Below, piece by piece: positions 1 to 8,316 of a stretch of DNA of 64,000 nucleotides. Positions within the stretch are counted from its first letter, which is position 1. Every line of letters starts with the position of its first letter. Source of the DNA: Hymenobacter nivis (GTDB taxonomy: Bacteria > Bacteroidota > Bacteroidia > Cytophagales > Hymenobacteraceae); the NCBI RefSeq assembly GCF_006439025.1, contig NZ_RCYZ01000004.1, forward strand, positions 310,001-374,000. Reading direction: 5' to 3'. A program made the translations under genes and the position numbers. Below the pieces are notes generated by a model. That model was not told the DNA's origin, searched no databases, and saw nothing but the letters and a program-made list of their open reading frames with translations.

Positions 1-797
1 TGGGGCTGTCGGCCGCGGGGCTGGCCTGGGCGCGGGTGCCGCTGGACGGCCGGGTGGCCCTGTGGCTGGCGCTGGTGGGGCTGTACGGCGGGTTTTGGCT
101 GGGCGTGGGCCTGCTCGTCGCGGCCTGGCAGCGTAGCTCGTCCTTCAACGCCGTGGTCCTGCTGGGCGCGTGGCTGCTGCTGCTGGTGCTGGTGCCGGGC
201 CTGCTGAACGTGTACGTGGCCGCGGCCCGGCCCGTGCCCCAGGGCCTGGCCCTCACCGTGCAGCAGCGCGAGGCCATCCACGGGGGCTGGGACCGGCCCA
301 AGTCCGAAACCATGGCCCGGTTTTACGCCGCGTACCCGCAGTGGCGCGACACGGCCGCCATCCGCGAGCGGTTTGCGTGGCGCTGGTACTACGCCTTTCA
401 GTACTTGGGCGACCAGTCGGCCGCGCCGCTGGCGGGGGCCTACGCCGGGGGCCTGCGCCAGCGCCACGCGCTGGGGGCGGGCCTGGGCTGGCTCTCGCCG
501 GCCGTTGCTTTGCAAACCAGCCTCCACGCGCTGGCCGGCACCGATTTGCCCGCCCACCTGGCCTTCCAGCACAGCGCCACCCGCTACCACGACGCGCTGC
601 GGGCCTTTTACTACCCTTTTCTGTTCCGGCAGGTGCCCTTCACCCACGCCGACTACGCCCGCCTGCCCCGCCACACGTTCACCAGCCCCACCGATACCGG
701 CGGCGCACGGGCGGGGCTTTGGCAGCTGCTGCTGGGGGTGGGCGCGGTGGGCGCCGCGGGCGGGCTGGCGCTCCGGCGGCCAATCCGCCCCCGCTGA
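1..797 (+). CDS. DUF3526-type ABC transporter permease, C-terminal part
   Basis: The reading frame is open from the left edge, so the gene's start lies outside the window; the first in-frame start-like codon (GTG at 36) is probably internal. The visible part has hydrophobic membrane segments near the beginning, a long polar region with conserved-looking aromatic residues, and a final hydrophobic helix near the C-terminus followed by an Arg-rich tail. This layout matches the DUF3526 family of ABC-2 type permeases common in Bacteroidota, often found beside Gld-like ATPases. Its ATPase partner would be upstream, outside the window. The family assignment is from recognition of the pattern, not from a search, and the substrate is unknown. 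Confidence 0.7.
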   Translation, partial: GLSAAGLAWARVPLDGRVALWLALVGLYGGFWLGVGLLVAAWQRSSSFNAVVLLGAWLLLLVLVPGLLNVYVAAARPVPQGLALTVQQREAIHGGWDRPKSETMARFYAAYPQWRDTAAIRERFAWRWYYAFQYLGDQSAAPLAGAYAGGLRQRHALGAGLGWLSPAVALQTSLHALAGTDLPAHLAFQHSATRYHDALRAFYYPFLFRQVPFTHADYARLPRHTFTSPTDTGGARAGLWQLLLGVGAVGAAGGLALRRPIRPR

Positions 798-923
798 GGC
801 GGCGGGGTTGCCGGGGCCCCACGGGGCATTGTTAACCAAGGCGGCGTGGGCAGAATCACCGCTTCCGTGGCAGTCTGCTCGCGCTGCGCGAAGCGCCCGG
901 ACTACCTTTGAAAAAAGAAAACG

Positions 924-1457
924 ATGGTAAAATTGGCCCCCTTGCAGCCGGACCAGGCCGCTTGCTTCTACGACTGGATCCGCGACCCGGAGGCCATCGA
1001 GTACTCGTTGTCAACTTTCCAAAGCCTGAAGACCAACGCGCAGATTGACAGCTGGTTTGCGGCCACGCTGCGGCAGGAAAACTGCCTCAACCTGGGCATC
1101 TACGCCGAAGACACGAACGCCCTGATTGGCTACGCCGGCCTGTCGGGCATTTCCCACACGAACCGCTCGGGGGAGTACTTCATCTTCATCGGCGAGAAGT
1201 CGTTTTGGGGCCAGGGCGTGGGCACGGCGGTCACGCAGCAGGTCCTGGCCCAGGGCTTTGCGGCGCTTGGCCTCAACCGGATCATGCTCACCGTTTCGGA
1301 ACCGAACACTGGGGGCCGGCGGGCCTACGAGAAAGCCGGCTTCCTAGTGGAAGGCCGCCTGCGCCAGGCCTGTTGCCGGCGGGGCCAGTTCCACGACAAA
1401 ATCGTGATGGCCGTGTTAAAAGCTGACTGGGAACAGCCCGGCGCGGGCGGCGTTTAG
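924..1457 (+). CDS. GNAT family N-acetyltransferase (RimJ/RimL-like)
   Basis: A 177-residue protein of typical GNAT length. It shows the acetyl-CoA pyrophosphate-binding loop as WGQGVGTAV (about residues 95-103), followed by the helix and the conserved NxGGRRAYEKAGF stretch near residue 130 that closes the cofactor site. The N-terminal half resembles RimJ/RimL-type enzymes, which acetylate N-terminal or side-chain amines of proteins or small molecules. Acceptor specificity cannot be read from sequence. It stands alone, with a 126-base gap upstream and a convergent gene downstream. Cytoplasmic. Confidence 0.85.
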   Translation: MVKLAPLQPDQAACFYDWIRDPEAIEYSLSTFQSLKTNAQIDSWFAATLRQENCLNLGIYAEDTNALIGYAGLSGISHTNRSGEYFIFIGEKSFWGQGVGTAVTQQVLAQGFAALGLNRIMLTVSEPNTGGRRAYEKAGFLVEGRLRQACCRRGQFHDKIVMAVLKADWEQPGAGGV

Positions 1458-1593
1458 CCCCGCGTGTTCGGTGCCCGCGGCGCGCTGGCCGGCCGCCGTT
1501 GTTAGCCCCGCCCAGGGCCCCACCCGCCGGGGCGAAGGCCTGGCCAGCAGTGGGCCCGCGGCCGCCCAGCCGCAGGGCAGGGGCCCCAGGGCC

Positions 1594-3165
1594 CTAGCGC
1601 CGCAGGTAGCCGCCCAAATCAGAAATGCTGGCGATGCCCAGGGCCCCGGCCTGCTGCTGCCGCATGAGTAGGCAGTAGGCGTTGTTGAAGCCCAGTGGGG
1701 CGCGCCACTCCAGGCCGTAGCGGCGCCGAAACTCGGCTTGTACGTACTGGAACACTGCCGCTGGCCGCCCGCCCAGCGAGTCGAGCACCGCCGGCGAGGG
1801 CTGGAGCAGCACCTGCAGGCCCGTGCCGGTGTACTCGGGGTAGAGGTCGATTTCGCCGCCCCGCAGCGCCTCGAAGCAGATAGTGGTGCCGCCCAGGCCG
1901 GTTTTGGTGGCCACGCCCAAGTCGGTGTTGCCGCGGATGAGGGCGGCGTACATCTCCACTAATAGGTACTGCTCGGCGAAAATCTTCGAGCCCAGGCGCA
2001 CCACCGGGGCCCCGGGTGGCAGTGGGCGCGGCGCCCGCCACAGGCCCTGGCGGCGCAGCCAGGCCAGGGCCACGGCCCGCGGCTCGCGGTGCTGGTAGTC
2101 CACTTGGTAGTTCAGGTTCGTCATGGCCGAGTCGGAGAGCCGGCCGCTGAGCTGGTTGAGCACGGGGCCCAGCTCGGGGTGGGCGCGCAGCAGGGCGGGG
2201 CGCACCACGGGCGCGGCGAAGTAGGGCGGCAGGGCGTGGCGGTCGTCGCGGAGCACGCGCAGGCCGTAGGCCCGGATGCGCCCGTCGGTCGAGTAGCCGT
2301 CGATGACGTCCACGTTGGCGGCGCGGGCGGCCTCGTACACCAGGGCCGGGGCCAGCACCACGTTGGGCAAGCGCACGAGGCCGTAGGCTTTGGTGAGGCC
2401 CGGCAGGCAGTCGGCCCGCCCGATGAACTCGGGGCTGAAGCCCGCCCGCAGCCGGCCCGCGGCCTGGGGCAGCCAGTAGCCCGCGGCCAGCACCGGCAGC
2501 GCCAGCAGCAGGGCCCCGCCCACCGCCCGCAGCCGCCGGGCCGAGAGCTTCTCCAGGGCCCCCAGGCCGGCGTCGAAGGCCAGGGCCAGGGCGGCGGCCG
2601 GGATGGCGCCGGCCAAAATCATGGCCGGGTTGTTCAGCGCAATGCCGCCGAAGATGAACTCGCCCAGCCCGCCGGCCGCCACGTAGGCCGCCAGCGTGGC
2701 CACGCCCACGTTGATGACGGTGGCCGTGCGGATGCCGGCCATCAGCACGGGCAGGGCCAGGGGCAACTCCACGCGCCGCAGAATCTGGCCGTCGGTGAAG
2801 CCCAGGCCCCGCGCGGCTTCCACCACGGCCGGCGGCACGCCCTGCACCCCGGCCACCGTGTTGCGGATGATGGGCAGCAGCGAGTACAGCAGCAGCGCCA
2901 GGATGGCCGGCGCCGCCCCGATGCCCATCAGCGGAATTAGAAAGCCGAGCAGGGCGATGCTGGGCACGGTTTGCAGCACGCCGGCCGCGCCCAGCACCGC
3001 CGGGGTCCAGCGCGGCCGCCGCGTGAGCCACAGGCCCACGGGCACCCCCACGGCCACGCCCAGCAGCAGGGCGGCGGCCGTAAGGGCCACGTGCTGGAGG
3101 GTTTGCTGGCCCAGCTTGCCGGCTTGTTCGTGCCAAAAGGCGAAGAGTTCGGTCAGGGTGTTCAT
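1594..3165 (-). CDS. Glycine betaine/choline-type ABC importer: permease fused to a permuted substrate-binding domain
   Basis: A 523-residue protein when started at the ATG at 3165 (MNTLTEL); a longer frame to 3285 lacks family similarity. Residues 1 to about 210 are an OpuBB/ProW-like permease with several membrane helices and an EAA loop (EAARGLGF, then GGLGEFIF). The rest is an OpuC/EgtU-like periplasmic binding domain, but its halves are swapped. The part normally second (FIGRADCLPGL, DVIDGYSTDGRI, PPYFAAPVV, NYQVD) comes first, and the part normally first (VVRLGSKIFAEQ, GEIDLYPEYTGTG, ISDL) comes last. Known relatives import glycine betaine, choline or, for EgtU, ergothioneine; the ligand here is unknown. 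The likely ATPase is at 5893-6900. Confidence 0.88.
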   Translation of the reverse strand: MNTLTELFAFWHEQAGKLGQQTLQHVALTAAALLLGVAVGVPVGLWLTRRPRWTPAVLGAAGVLQTVPSIALLGFLIPLMGIGAAPAILALLLYSLLPIIRNTVAGVQGVPPAVVEAARGLGFTDGQILRRVELPLALPVLMAGIRTATVINVGVATLAAYVAAGGLGEFIFGGIALNNPAMILAGAIPAAALALAFDAGLGALEKLSARRLRAVGGALLLALPVLAAGYWLPQAAGRLRAGFSPEFIGRADCLPGLTKAYGLVRLPNVVLAPALVYEAARAANVDVIDGYSTDGRIRAYGLRVLRDDRHALPPYFAAPVVRPALLRAHPELGPVLNQLSGRLSDSAMTNLNYQVDYQHREPRAVALAWLRRQGLWRAPRPLPPGAPVVRLGSKIFAEQYLLVEMYAALIRGNTDLGVATKTGLGGTTICFEALRGGEIDLYPEYTGTGLQVLLQPSPAVLDSLGGRPAAVFQYVQAEFRRRYGLEWRAPLGFNNAYCLLMRQQQAGALGIASISDLGGYLRR

Positions 3166-3301
3166 GCGGAGAAGGGGCCCCGGGCGGGGCCCCGCAAAGG
3201 TGCGCACCAGCCGCCGGCCGCGGCTAGAACGGTTTCCAGTGTGGTGTACGAGTTCTGTACCGCCAAGCACAGCTTGGCGGTACAAACGGACCCGGCCGCT
3301 G

Positions 3302-3931
3302 CTACTTCAGCCGCTGCTGAAACGCGTCGAGGAACTGGCCCACGTGGTAGCCGTCGGCCAGGCCGTGGTGCACGTTCACGGCCACAGCCATGCGCAGGCC
3401 GGCGCCGTGCGCATGGGCCTGGCCGAAGGAAAGCTTCGGGCAGCTGTCGGGGTGCCGAAAGCTGCGGGCGTGGGTGAGGCCCGTGAAGCGCGTCCACGGC
3501 ACGGCCGAGCAGTGCAGCACGTCGGGCCGGCCGGTGCGCTCGGTCAGGTTGAGGCCCCGGGTGGCCTGCACGGCCGCAATTTCAAGCTGGGCCCCGGCCA
3601 CGAAATCGGCCAAGCTGGGCTGCTGCTCGATGAAGGAAAAGCCGAACGTGTGGTCGGGCCGGCCGACGGTGGCCGAGGCGTGCACCCGGTCGTAGGCCAC
3701 CACCTGACCGGGCCCCTCGATGCGGTGCCGGAACTCGGGCACCGCGTTGGCGGCTTCCACGGCGTGGTAGAGGTAGTAGAGGAAAAACGACACGCCCAGC
3801 CGCCGGGCCTCGGCGCGGGCGGCGGTGACGTCCACGTCGGCCACCAGCCCAAAAAATGGCTCGTCGAACGCCGAAAAGAACTCGAAATGCTCGCGGCGGG
3901 GCCAGGTGGCCAGGTCAATGGGCTGCTTCAT
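3302..3931 (-). CDS. Chloramphenicol acetyltransferase family protein (CatA-like)
   Basis: About 209 residues from the ATG at 3931; the frame extends upstream only to a TTG. The family's catalytic signature is clear near the C-terminus: HHGLADGYHVGQF, containing the HHxxxDG motif whose histidine takes the proton from the acceptor hydroxyl. SFFLYYLYHAVEAAN and the PEFRHRI stretch also match the CAT fold, a trimeric acyl-CoA-dependent O-acetyltransferase. Many chromosomal homologues do not confer chloramphenicol resistance, so drug activity is not implied. It is transcribed divergently from the HAD gene, sharing a gap of about 85 bases. Confidence 0.88.
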   Translation of the reverse strand: MKQPIDLATWPRREHFEFFSAFDEPFFGLVADVDVTAARAEARRLGVSFFLYYLYHAVEAANAVPEFRHRIEGPGQVVAYDRVHASATVGRPDHTFGFSFIEQQPSLADFVAGAQLEIAAVQATRGLNLTERTGRPDVLHCSAVPWTRFTGLTHARSFRHPDSCPKLSFGQAHAHGAGLRMAVAVNVHHGLADGYHVGQFLDAFQQRLK

Positions 3932-3946
3932 GGGGCGCAAGTTCGG

Positions 3947-3954
3947 TACTTTTG
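3947..3954 (+). promoter_or_regulatory. Bacteroidota -7 promoter element (TACTTTTG) for the HAD gene
   Basis: TACTTTTG fits the TAnnTTTG -7 consensus of Bacteroidota sigma factors and lies about 60 bases before the HAD start at 4015. No convincing -33 TTG is seen at the expected spacing, so this rests on the -7 box alone. Confidence 0.4.
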
Positions 3955-4014
3955 GGCCCTGGCTGGCCCGTGGGGGCCGGTTTGCTCATGTTTGCCCGTT
4001 CACGCTCCGTTCTA

Positions 4015-4710
4015 ATGCCCCGGCCCCAGCTCATTGCCTTCGACGCCGACGATACGCTCTGGCCCAACCAGCCGCACTTCGACCGCGTGGAGGCCGAGCT
4101 AGCGGCGATATTAGTGCGGTGCGGCGCGGCCGACGCCATCGGCGCCCGGCTCTACGCCGTGCAGCGCGCCAACATGCACCTGTTTGGCTACGGCGCCAAA
4201 TCGCTGATGCTGACCATGATTGAAACCGCCATTCAGCTCACCGACGGGGCCGTGACGGGGCGCGAAATCCAGCAGCTGCTCGACCTGGGCAAGCGCCTGC
4301 TCGACTTTCCCATCGAGCCGCTGCCCGGCGTGATGGAGGTGTTGGGCGAGCTGCGGCGGCGTGGCGAGCGGCTGATGGTGCTCACCAAGGGCGACTTGTT
4401 CGACCAGGAAAGCAAGCTGGCGCGCTCGGGCCTGGGCGACTTTTTCGACCACGTGGAGATTGTGAGCGAGAAGGACGAGGCCACCTACCGGCGCATTTTG
4501 GCGCGGCACGGCGTGGCCCCGGCCGATTTCCTGATGATCGGCAACTCGCTTAAGTCCGACATTTTGCCGGTGCTGGCCCTGGGGGCCCCCGCCATCCATG
4601 TGCCTTACCACACCACCTGGATCCACGAGGAAGTGCCCGCCGAACGCCTGGCCGGCCTCAGTTTTCACCGCGTCGAGCACTTGGTGGACGTGCTGGCTTA
4701 TTTGGCTTAG
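4015..4710 (+). CDS. HAD family hydrolase
   Basis: A 231-residue protein begun at the ATG at 4015 (MPRPQLIAFDADD), because the longer frame back to 3856 runs into the divergent CAT gene. HAD motif I is FDADDTLW (nucleophile D10, acid/base D12), motif II is the threonine in VLTKGD, motif III is the lysine in SEKDEATY, and motif IV is MIGNSLKSDI with the metal-binding aspartate. The helical insert after motif I indicates a C1-cap phosphatase-like enzyme. Substrates in this group are usually small phosphorylated metabolites and cannot be predicted here. Cytoplasmic. Confidence 0.88.
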   Translation: MPRPQLIAFDADDTLWPNQPHFDRVEAELAAILVRCGAADAIGARLYAVQRANMHLFGYGAKSLMLTMIETAIQLTDGAVTGREIQQLLDLGKRLLDFPIEPLPGVMEVLGELRRRGERLMVLTKGDLFDQESKLARSGLGDFFDHVEIVSEKDEATYRRILARHGVAPADFLMIGNSLKSDILPVLALGAPAIHVPYHTTWIHEEVPAERLAGLSFHRVEHLVDVLAYLA

Positions 4711-4748
4711 CTGGCAGCCCCCAGGTGGGGTGGGGCGCAGCAAAGTAT

Positions 4749-5738
4749 TTACTGGCGCTTTATGGCTTGGGTGAGGCGCTCCCAGTTGCCGTGCGCGAAC
4801 AGCGCTTTTTGGTCGGCGGGCAGGGCTGCTTCCTCCAAAAAGCTCCGCGCCTGGCCGCCCGGCTTGTACTGGTAGGGGTAATCGGTGGAGAAGAGCAGGC
4901 GCTCGGGGCCCACTATTTCCAGGGCGCGCTGCAGGTAGGCCGGGCTCCACATGCCGCTGGGCGTCACGTACAGGTTTTGCCGGAAGTAGTCGGCAATGGG
5001 CCGGTGCAGGGTGGCCACCCGGGCGAGGGCGTTCAGCCGCTCCAGGTAGAAAAGGACGACTTCGCCCCAGTGGCCCAGCACGATTTGCAGCGTCGGAAAC
5101 TCGTCGAACACGCCGGCCAGCACCAGGCGCACGAACTGAATGCCGGCCTCGTAGTGCCAGCCCAGGCCGAAGGTGGCGAAAGCCGTGTCCACGGCCTCGC
5201 CGAAGCCCGAATAATAGGCCGCCCGCACGGCCTGCTGCGGAATTTGGGGGTGGATGAACAGCGGGGCCCCCAGCCGGGCGGCCGTTTCAAACAGGGGCCG
5301 AAAGTCGGGGTGGTCCAGGTTTTTGTCGCGGGTGCGCCCGCACAGCATCGCGCCCGCCAGGCCGAGCTGCGTCACGCTGCGCGCCAGCTCCGGGCCCGCC
5401 TCCGCCGGGGCCGCGGTGGGCAGCGTGGCAAACCCCTGGAAGCGGGTGGGGTGCCGGGCGATGGTGGCGGCCACCAGGTCGTTGGTTTGCCGGGCCAGCC
5501 CCACGCTGGGGCCGGGGTCGAGGTTGTGCAGGGCGGGCGTAGTAACGGACAGCACCTGCACGTCCACGCCGCTCTCGTCCATCAAGGCCAGCCGCTGGGG
5601 CCCTAGCTCGTCGAGCCGCGCCTCAATTTCGCCCCGGTCGAGGGCCGCCGTGCCGTCCTGCCCGATGGCGGAAGCGGCCCAGGCCGCCCGGATGGCCGGC
5701 GTCAGGAAGTGTTCTTCAATCGCAATCAGCTTCGTCAT
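4749..5738 (-). CDS. Amidohydrolase-2 family protein (ACMSD/resorcylate decarboxylase-like)
   Basis: A 329-residue TIM-barrel metal enzyme. Visible ligands are EEH at residues 8-10, the histidine in FIHPQIP, the histidine in LGHWGE, and the aspartate in FSTDYPY. These match the amidohydrolase_2 (PF04909) subgroup that includes ACMSD and gamma-resorcylate decarboxylase, which break C-C bonds in aromatic acids using one metal ion. The ATG at 5738 gives the expected N-terminus (MTKLIAIEEH). It converges with the HAD gene 38 bases away and lies between the two halves of an ABC importer without an obvious functional link. The exact reaction is undetermined. Confidence 0.85.
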   Translation of the reverse strand: MTKLIAIEEHFLTPAIRAAWAASAIGQDGTAALDRGEIEARLDELGPQRLALMDESGVDVQVLSVTTPALHNLDPGPSVGLARQTNDLVAATIARHPTRFQGFATLPTAAPAEAGPELARSVTQLGLAGAMLCGRTRDKNLDHPDFRPLFETAARLGAPLFIHPQIPQQAVRAAYYSGFGEAVDTAFATFGLGWHYEAGIQFVRLVLAGVFDEFPTLQIVLGHWGEVVLFYLERLNALARVATLHRPIADYFRQNLYVTPSGMWSPAYLQRALEIVGPERLLFSTDYPYQYKPGGQARSFLEEAALPADQKALFAHGNWERLTQAIKRQ

Positions 5739-5892
5739 AATGATTCGTGATTCGCCAGAATGAGTGGTCTTTACGCCCGCCGGGCCCCGGCCGATACGGC
5801 CCGGGCGGCACCCGCCGCGGCCCGCAGCCGCAAAGCAACTGCGCCGAAGCTGTGGGTTTGATGATTTTCCGTGGGGCCCGGCCGGCCCTTGC

Positions 5893-6900
5893 TTAGCCGC
5901 CGCCCGCCCCGGCCTGCCCCAGCGCCCGCCCGAAGGCGGCCAGCAGCTGCCCCAGCGCCAGCGGTTGCGGGGCCCCCTCGATGCGCAGGTGGCCGGTGCC
6001 GGTTTCGCCGAGCAGCGCCACGGCCGCCTGCACGCTGGCGGTGGCCGGCAGGGCGGGGGCCCCGGCGGGCGCCGGCGCTGGGCCCCCCGGGCCGGTGGAT
6101 TCCACGAAGGGCAGCACCTCGGCCAGCGTGGTCACGCGCATTTGCAGGGCCAGGCGCTCGGCCTGGAAGAAGCTGCGCACGAAGTCGTTGGCCGGGTGTT
6201 CCAGCAGCTCGCGCGGGGCCCCCAGCTGCTGAATGCGGCCGTTGTTGAGCAGCATGATGCGGTCCGCTAGCTCGAACGCTTCGGTTACGTCGTGGGTCAC
6301 GAGCACCACGGTTTTGCGGCGCAGCTCGTCCAGCTCGCGGAAGTCGCGGCGCACGGCGGCGCGCGTAATCGGGTCGAGGGCCCCGAAGGGCTCGTCGAGC
6401 AATATCACGGGCGGGTCGGCGGCCAGGGCGCGGGCCAGGCCCACGCGCTGCTGCTGCCCGCCCGAGAGCTGCGCGGGCAGCATGTCGGCAAACCGGGCGG
6501 CGGGCAAGTGCAGGCGCTCGAGCAGCGCGGCGGTGCGGGCGGCGGTTTCGGCCGCCGGGCGGCCCAGCAGGCCGGGCACCACGCCCACGTTCTGGGCCAC
6601 GGTGTAGTGCGGCAGCAGCCCCACCTGCTGAATAACGTAGCCGATGCCGCGCCGCAGCGCTTCGGGGGCTTGCTGGCGCACGTCGCGGCCGTTGATTTCG
6701 ATGGTGCCGCCGTCGGGCTCAATCAGGCGATTGAGGGTTTTGAGGAGCGTGGTTTTGCCGCAGCCGCTGGGACCCAGCAGCACCAGCGTTTCGCCGGCCG
6801 CCACCTCAAACGAGAGGTCATCCACCACCACTTGGGCCCCGAAGCGCTTGGTGAGGTGCGAGACGCGGATGACGGGCGAGGGCGGGGCAGGAGCGGGCAT
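5893..6900 (-). CDS. Osmoprotectant-type ABC importer ATP-binding protein (OpuCA/ProV-like)
   Basis: A 335-residue protein from the ATG at 6900; a TTG at 6924 is a less likely start. It carries Walker A GPSGCGKTT (about 43-51), the Q-loop region VIQQVGLLPH, signature LSGGQQQRVGLARAL, Walker B ILLDEPFGALD and H-loop VTHD. The match to ProV/OpuCA continues past the nucleotide-binding domain (MLLNNGRIQQLG). The region where CBS domains usually sit is shortened and Ala/Pro/Gly-rich, so ionic-strength sensing by CBS domains is doubtful. It is the natural partner of the fusion at 1594-3165, although three unrelated genes lie between them. Confidence 0.9.
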   Translation of the reverse strand: MPAPAPPSPVIRVSHLTKRFGAQVVVDDLSFEVAAGETLVLLGPSGCGKTTLLKTLNRLIEPDGGTIEINGRDVRQQAPEALRRGIGYVIQQVGLLPHYTVAQNVGVVPGLLGRPAAETAARTAALLERLHLPAARFADMLPAQLSGGQQQRVGLARALAADPPVILLDEPFGALDPITRAAVRRDFRELDELRRKTVVLVTHDVTEAFELADRIMLLNNGRIQQLGAPRELLEHPANDFVRSFFQAERLALQMRVTTLAEVLPFVESTGPGGPAPAPAGAPALPATASVQAAVALLGETGTGHLRIEGAPQPLALGQLLAAFGRALGQAGAGGG

Positions 6901-7002
6901 AAAGAATCGAACGGCGGCGGCCAAAGTACGTTAATGGGACTTAGCGCGGGGCCCCGGCCGGGCCGCGCGGCTTTTCCATCGCCTTTCTTTTCCCTTTCCG
7001 CT

Positions 7003-7986
7003 ATGCACTACCGCACCCTCGGCAAAACCGGTTTTTCTGTTTCTGAAATCAGCCTCGGCACCTGGCAGGTGGGCGGCAAGTGGGGCGAACCCTTCTCCGA
7101 CGCCACCGCCGACGCCATCCTCGACGCGGCGGCCGACGCCGGCGTCAACTTCATCGACACGGCCGACGTGTACGGCGACGGCGCCAGCGAGGCCGCCGTG
7201 GGCCGCCTGGTGCGCCGCCGGTCCGAGCGCATCTTCGTGGCCACCAAGTGCGGCCGCCGCCTCCAGCCCCACACCAACGAAGCCTACCAGCCCGCCGCCC
7301 TGCGCGGCTTTGTGGAGGACAGCCTGCGCAACACCGGCCTCGACACCCTCGACCTGGTGCAGCTGCACTGCCCGCCCACCGACGTGTTCTACCGCCCCGA
7401 AATCTTCGAGCTTTTCGACAAGCTAAAGGAAGAAGGCAAGGTGCAAAACCTGGGCGTGAGCGTGGAGCGCGTGGAGGAAGGTCTCAAGGCCCTGGAGTAC
7501 CCCAACGTGGCCACGCTGCAGGTCATCTTCAACCTGTTCCGCCAGCGCCCGGCCGAGCTGCTCTTCAAAGAGGCCAAGCGCCGCGACGTGGGCATCATCG
7601 TGCGGGTACCGCTGGCCAGCGGCCTGCTCACGGGCAAGTTTGGGCCCCAGACCCAGTTTGCGGCCGACGACCACCGCAACTTCAACCGCGACGGCGCCGC
7701 CTTCGACAAAGGCGAAACTTTTGCCGGCGTGGACTACGCCACCGGCGTGGCCGCCGTGGAGGAGCTTAAGGCCGTGTTCCCCGGCGAGGGGGCCCTGGCC
7801 GCCGCCGCCTTGCGCTGGGTGCTGATGTCGGACGAGGTGAGCTGCGTAATTCCGGGGGCCTCGCGCCCCGAGCAGCTCGCCAGCAACCTGCGCGCCGCCG
7901 ACCTGCCCGCCCTCGAAGTCGGGCAGCTGGCCGCCGTGCGCGACGTGTACCAGCGCCTCATCCAGCCGCTGGTGCACCAGTTGTAG
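7003..7986 (+). CDS. Aldo/keto reductase
   Basis: A 327-residue NAD(P)H-dependent oxidoreductase starting at ATG 7003 (MHYRTLGKTG), the classic N-terminus of the family. The tetrad is visible: D52 and Y57 in DTADVYGDG, a lysine in ATKCGRR and a histidine in LVQLHCP. The cofactor-binding end contains IPGASRPEQLASNL. It most resembles the YajO/Tas-like subgroup that reduces aldehydes or ketones to alcohols; the substrate is unknown. The open frame extends far upstream through the antisense of the ABC ATPase, but that part is a shadow. It is divergent from the ATPase gene, with about 100 bases between the starts. Confidence 0.93.
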   Translation: MHYRTLGKTGFSVSEISLGTWQVGGKWGEPFSDATADAILDAAADAGVNFIDTADVYGDGASEAAVGRLVRRRSERIFVATKCGRRLQPHTNEAYQPAALRGFVEDSLRNTGLDTLDLVQLHCPPTDVFYRPEIFELFDKLKEEGKVQNLGVSVERVEEGLKALEYPNVATLQVIFNLFRQRPAELLFKEAKRRDVGIIVRVPLASGLLTGKFGPQTQFAADDHRNFNRDGAAFDKGETFAGVDYATGVAAVEELKAVFPGEGALAAAALRWVLMSDEVSCVIPGASRPEQLASNLRAADLPALEVGQLAAVRDVYQRLIQPLVHQL

Positions 7987-8021
7987 TAGGCTAAAATCGG
8001 GGCAGGAATGCTTGAAAAACT

Positions 8022-8133
8022 GTCATCCTGAGTGCAATGAGCGGCCCAAAGGCAGCCGAACGATGCGCAATAATTCATAGGTTACCGCCAAGCGTTCGGT
8101 TTTCCTTGGGCCATTCATTGCGTTCAGGATGAC
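8022..8133. repeat. Imperfect inverted repeat, 41-nt arms, dispersed-repeat-like
   Basis: Arms at 8022-8062 and 8093-8133, with a 30-base loop, match at about 31 of 41 positions. The outer ends read GTCATCCTGA and TCAGGATGAC. It lies after the aldo/keto reductase. The outer words resemble short dispersed intergenic repeats that I recall from Cytophagales genomes (not checked). It may form an RNA hairpin or be a small non-autonomous repeat. Confidence 0.65.
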
Positions 8134-8203
8134 CCGTATTTAGCATTCATCCGTCTTTTTGTTGTGCTCCCCACTTTCGTCCGGCGCACACCAAAAACCA
8201 CCC

Positions 8204-8258
8204 GGCGCGCGTTGGCCCGGGGCCCGAAAAGGCCCGCCGGGCCAACGCGCGCCATTTT
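8204..8258 (+). terminator. Rho-independent-like terminator
   Basis: A perfect 16-bp stem, left arm 8204-8219 and right arm 8238-8253, with an 18-base loop that itself contains GGGCCC and GGCCCG, followed by a short T-run (ATTTTTG). It lies downstream of the aldo/keto reductase and just upstream of the TPR gene promoter. Confidence 0.7.
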
Positions 8259-8262
8259 TGTC

Positions 8263-8270
8263 TACTTTTG
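8263..8270 (+). promoter_or_regulatory. Bacteroidota -7 element (TACTTTTG) for the TPR gene
   Basis: TACTTTTG matches TAnnTTTG exactly and lies 46 bases before the ATG at 8317, directly after the terminator hairpin. No clear -33 TTG is seen. Confidence 0.4.
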
Positions 8271-8316
8271 ATGCCTCCCCGGGCCCCTCGCGGCCCCTTC
8301 ACGCTACCATTTCCCG

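Noticed and set aside
3302..3931. Acquired antibiotic-resistance gene
   Set aside because: CAT motifs are present but composition matches the chromosome and no mobile element is near, so a housekeeping acetyltransferase is as likely.
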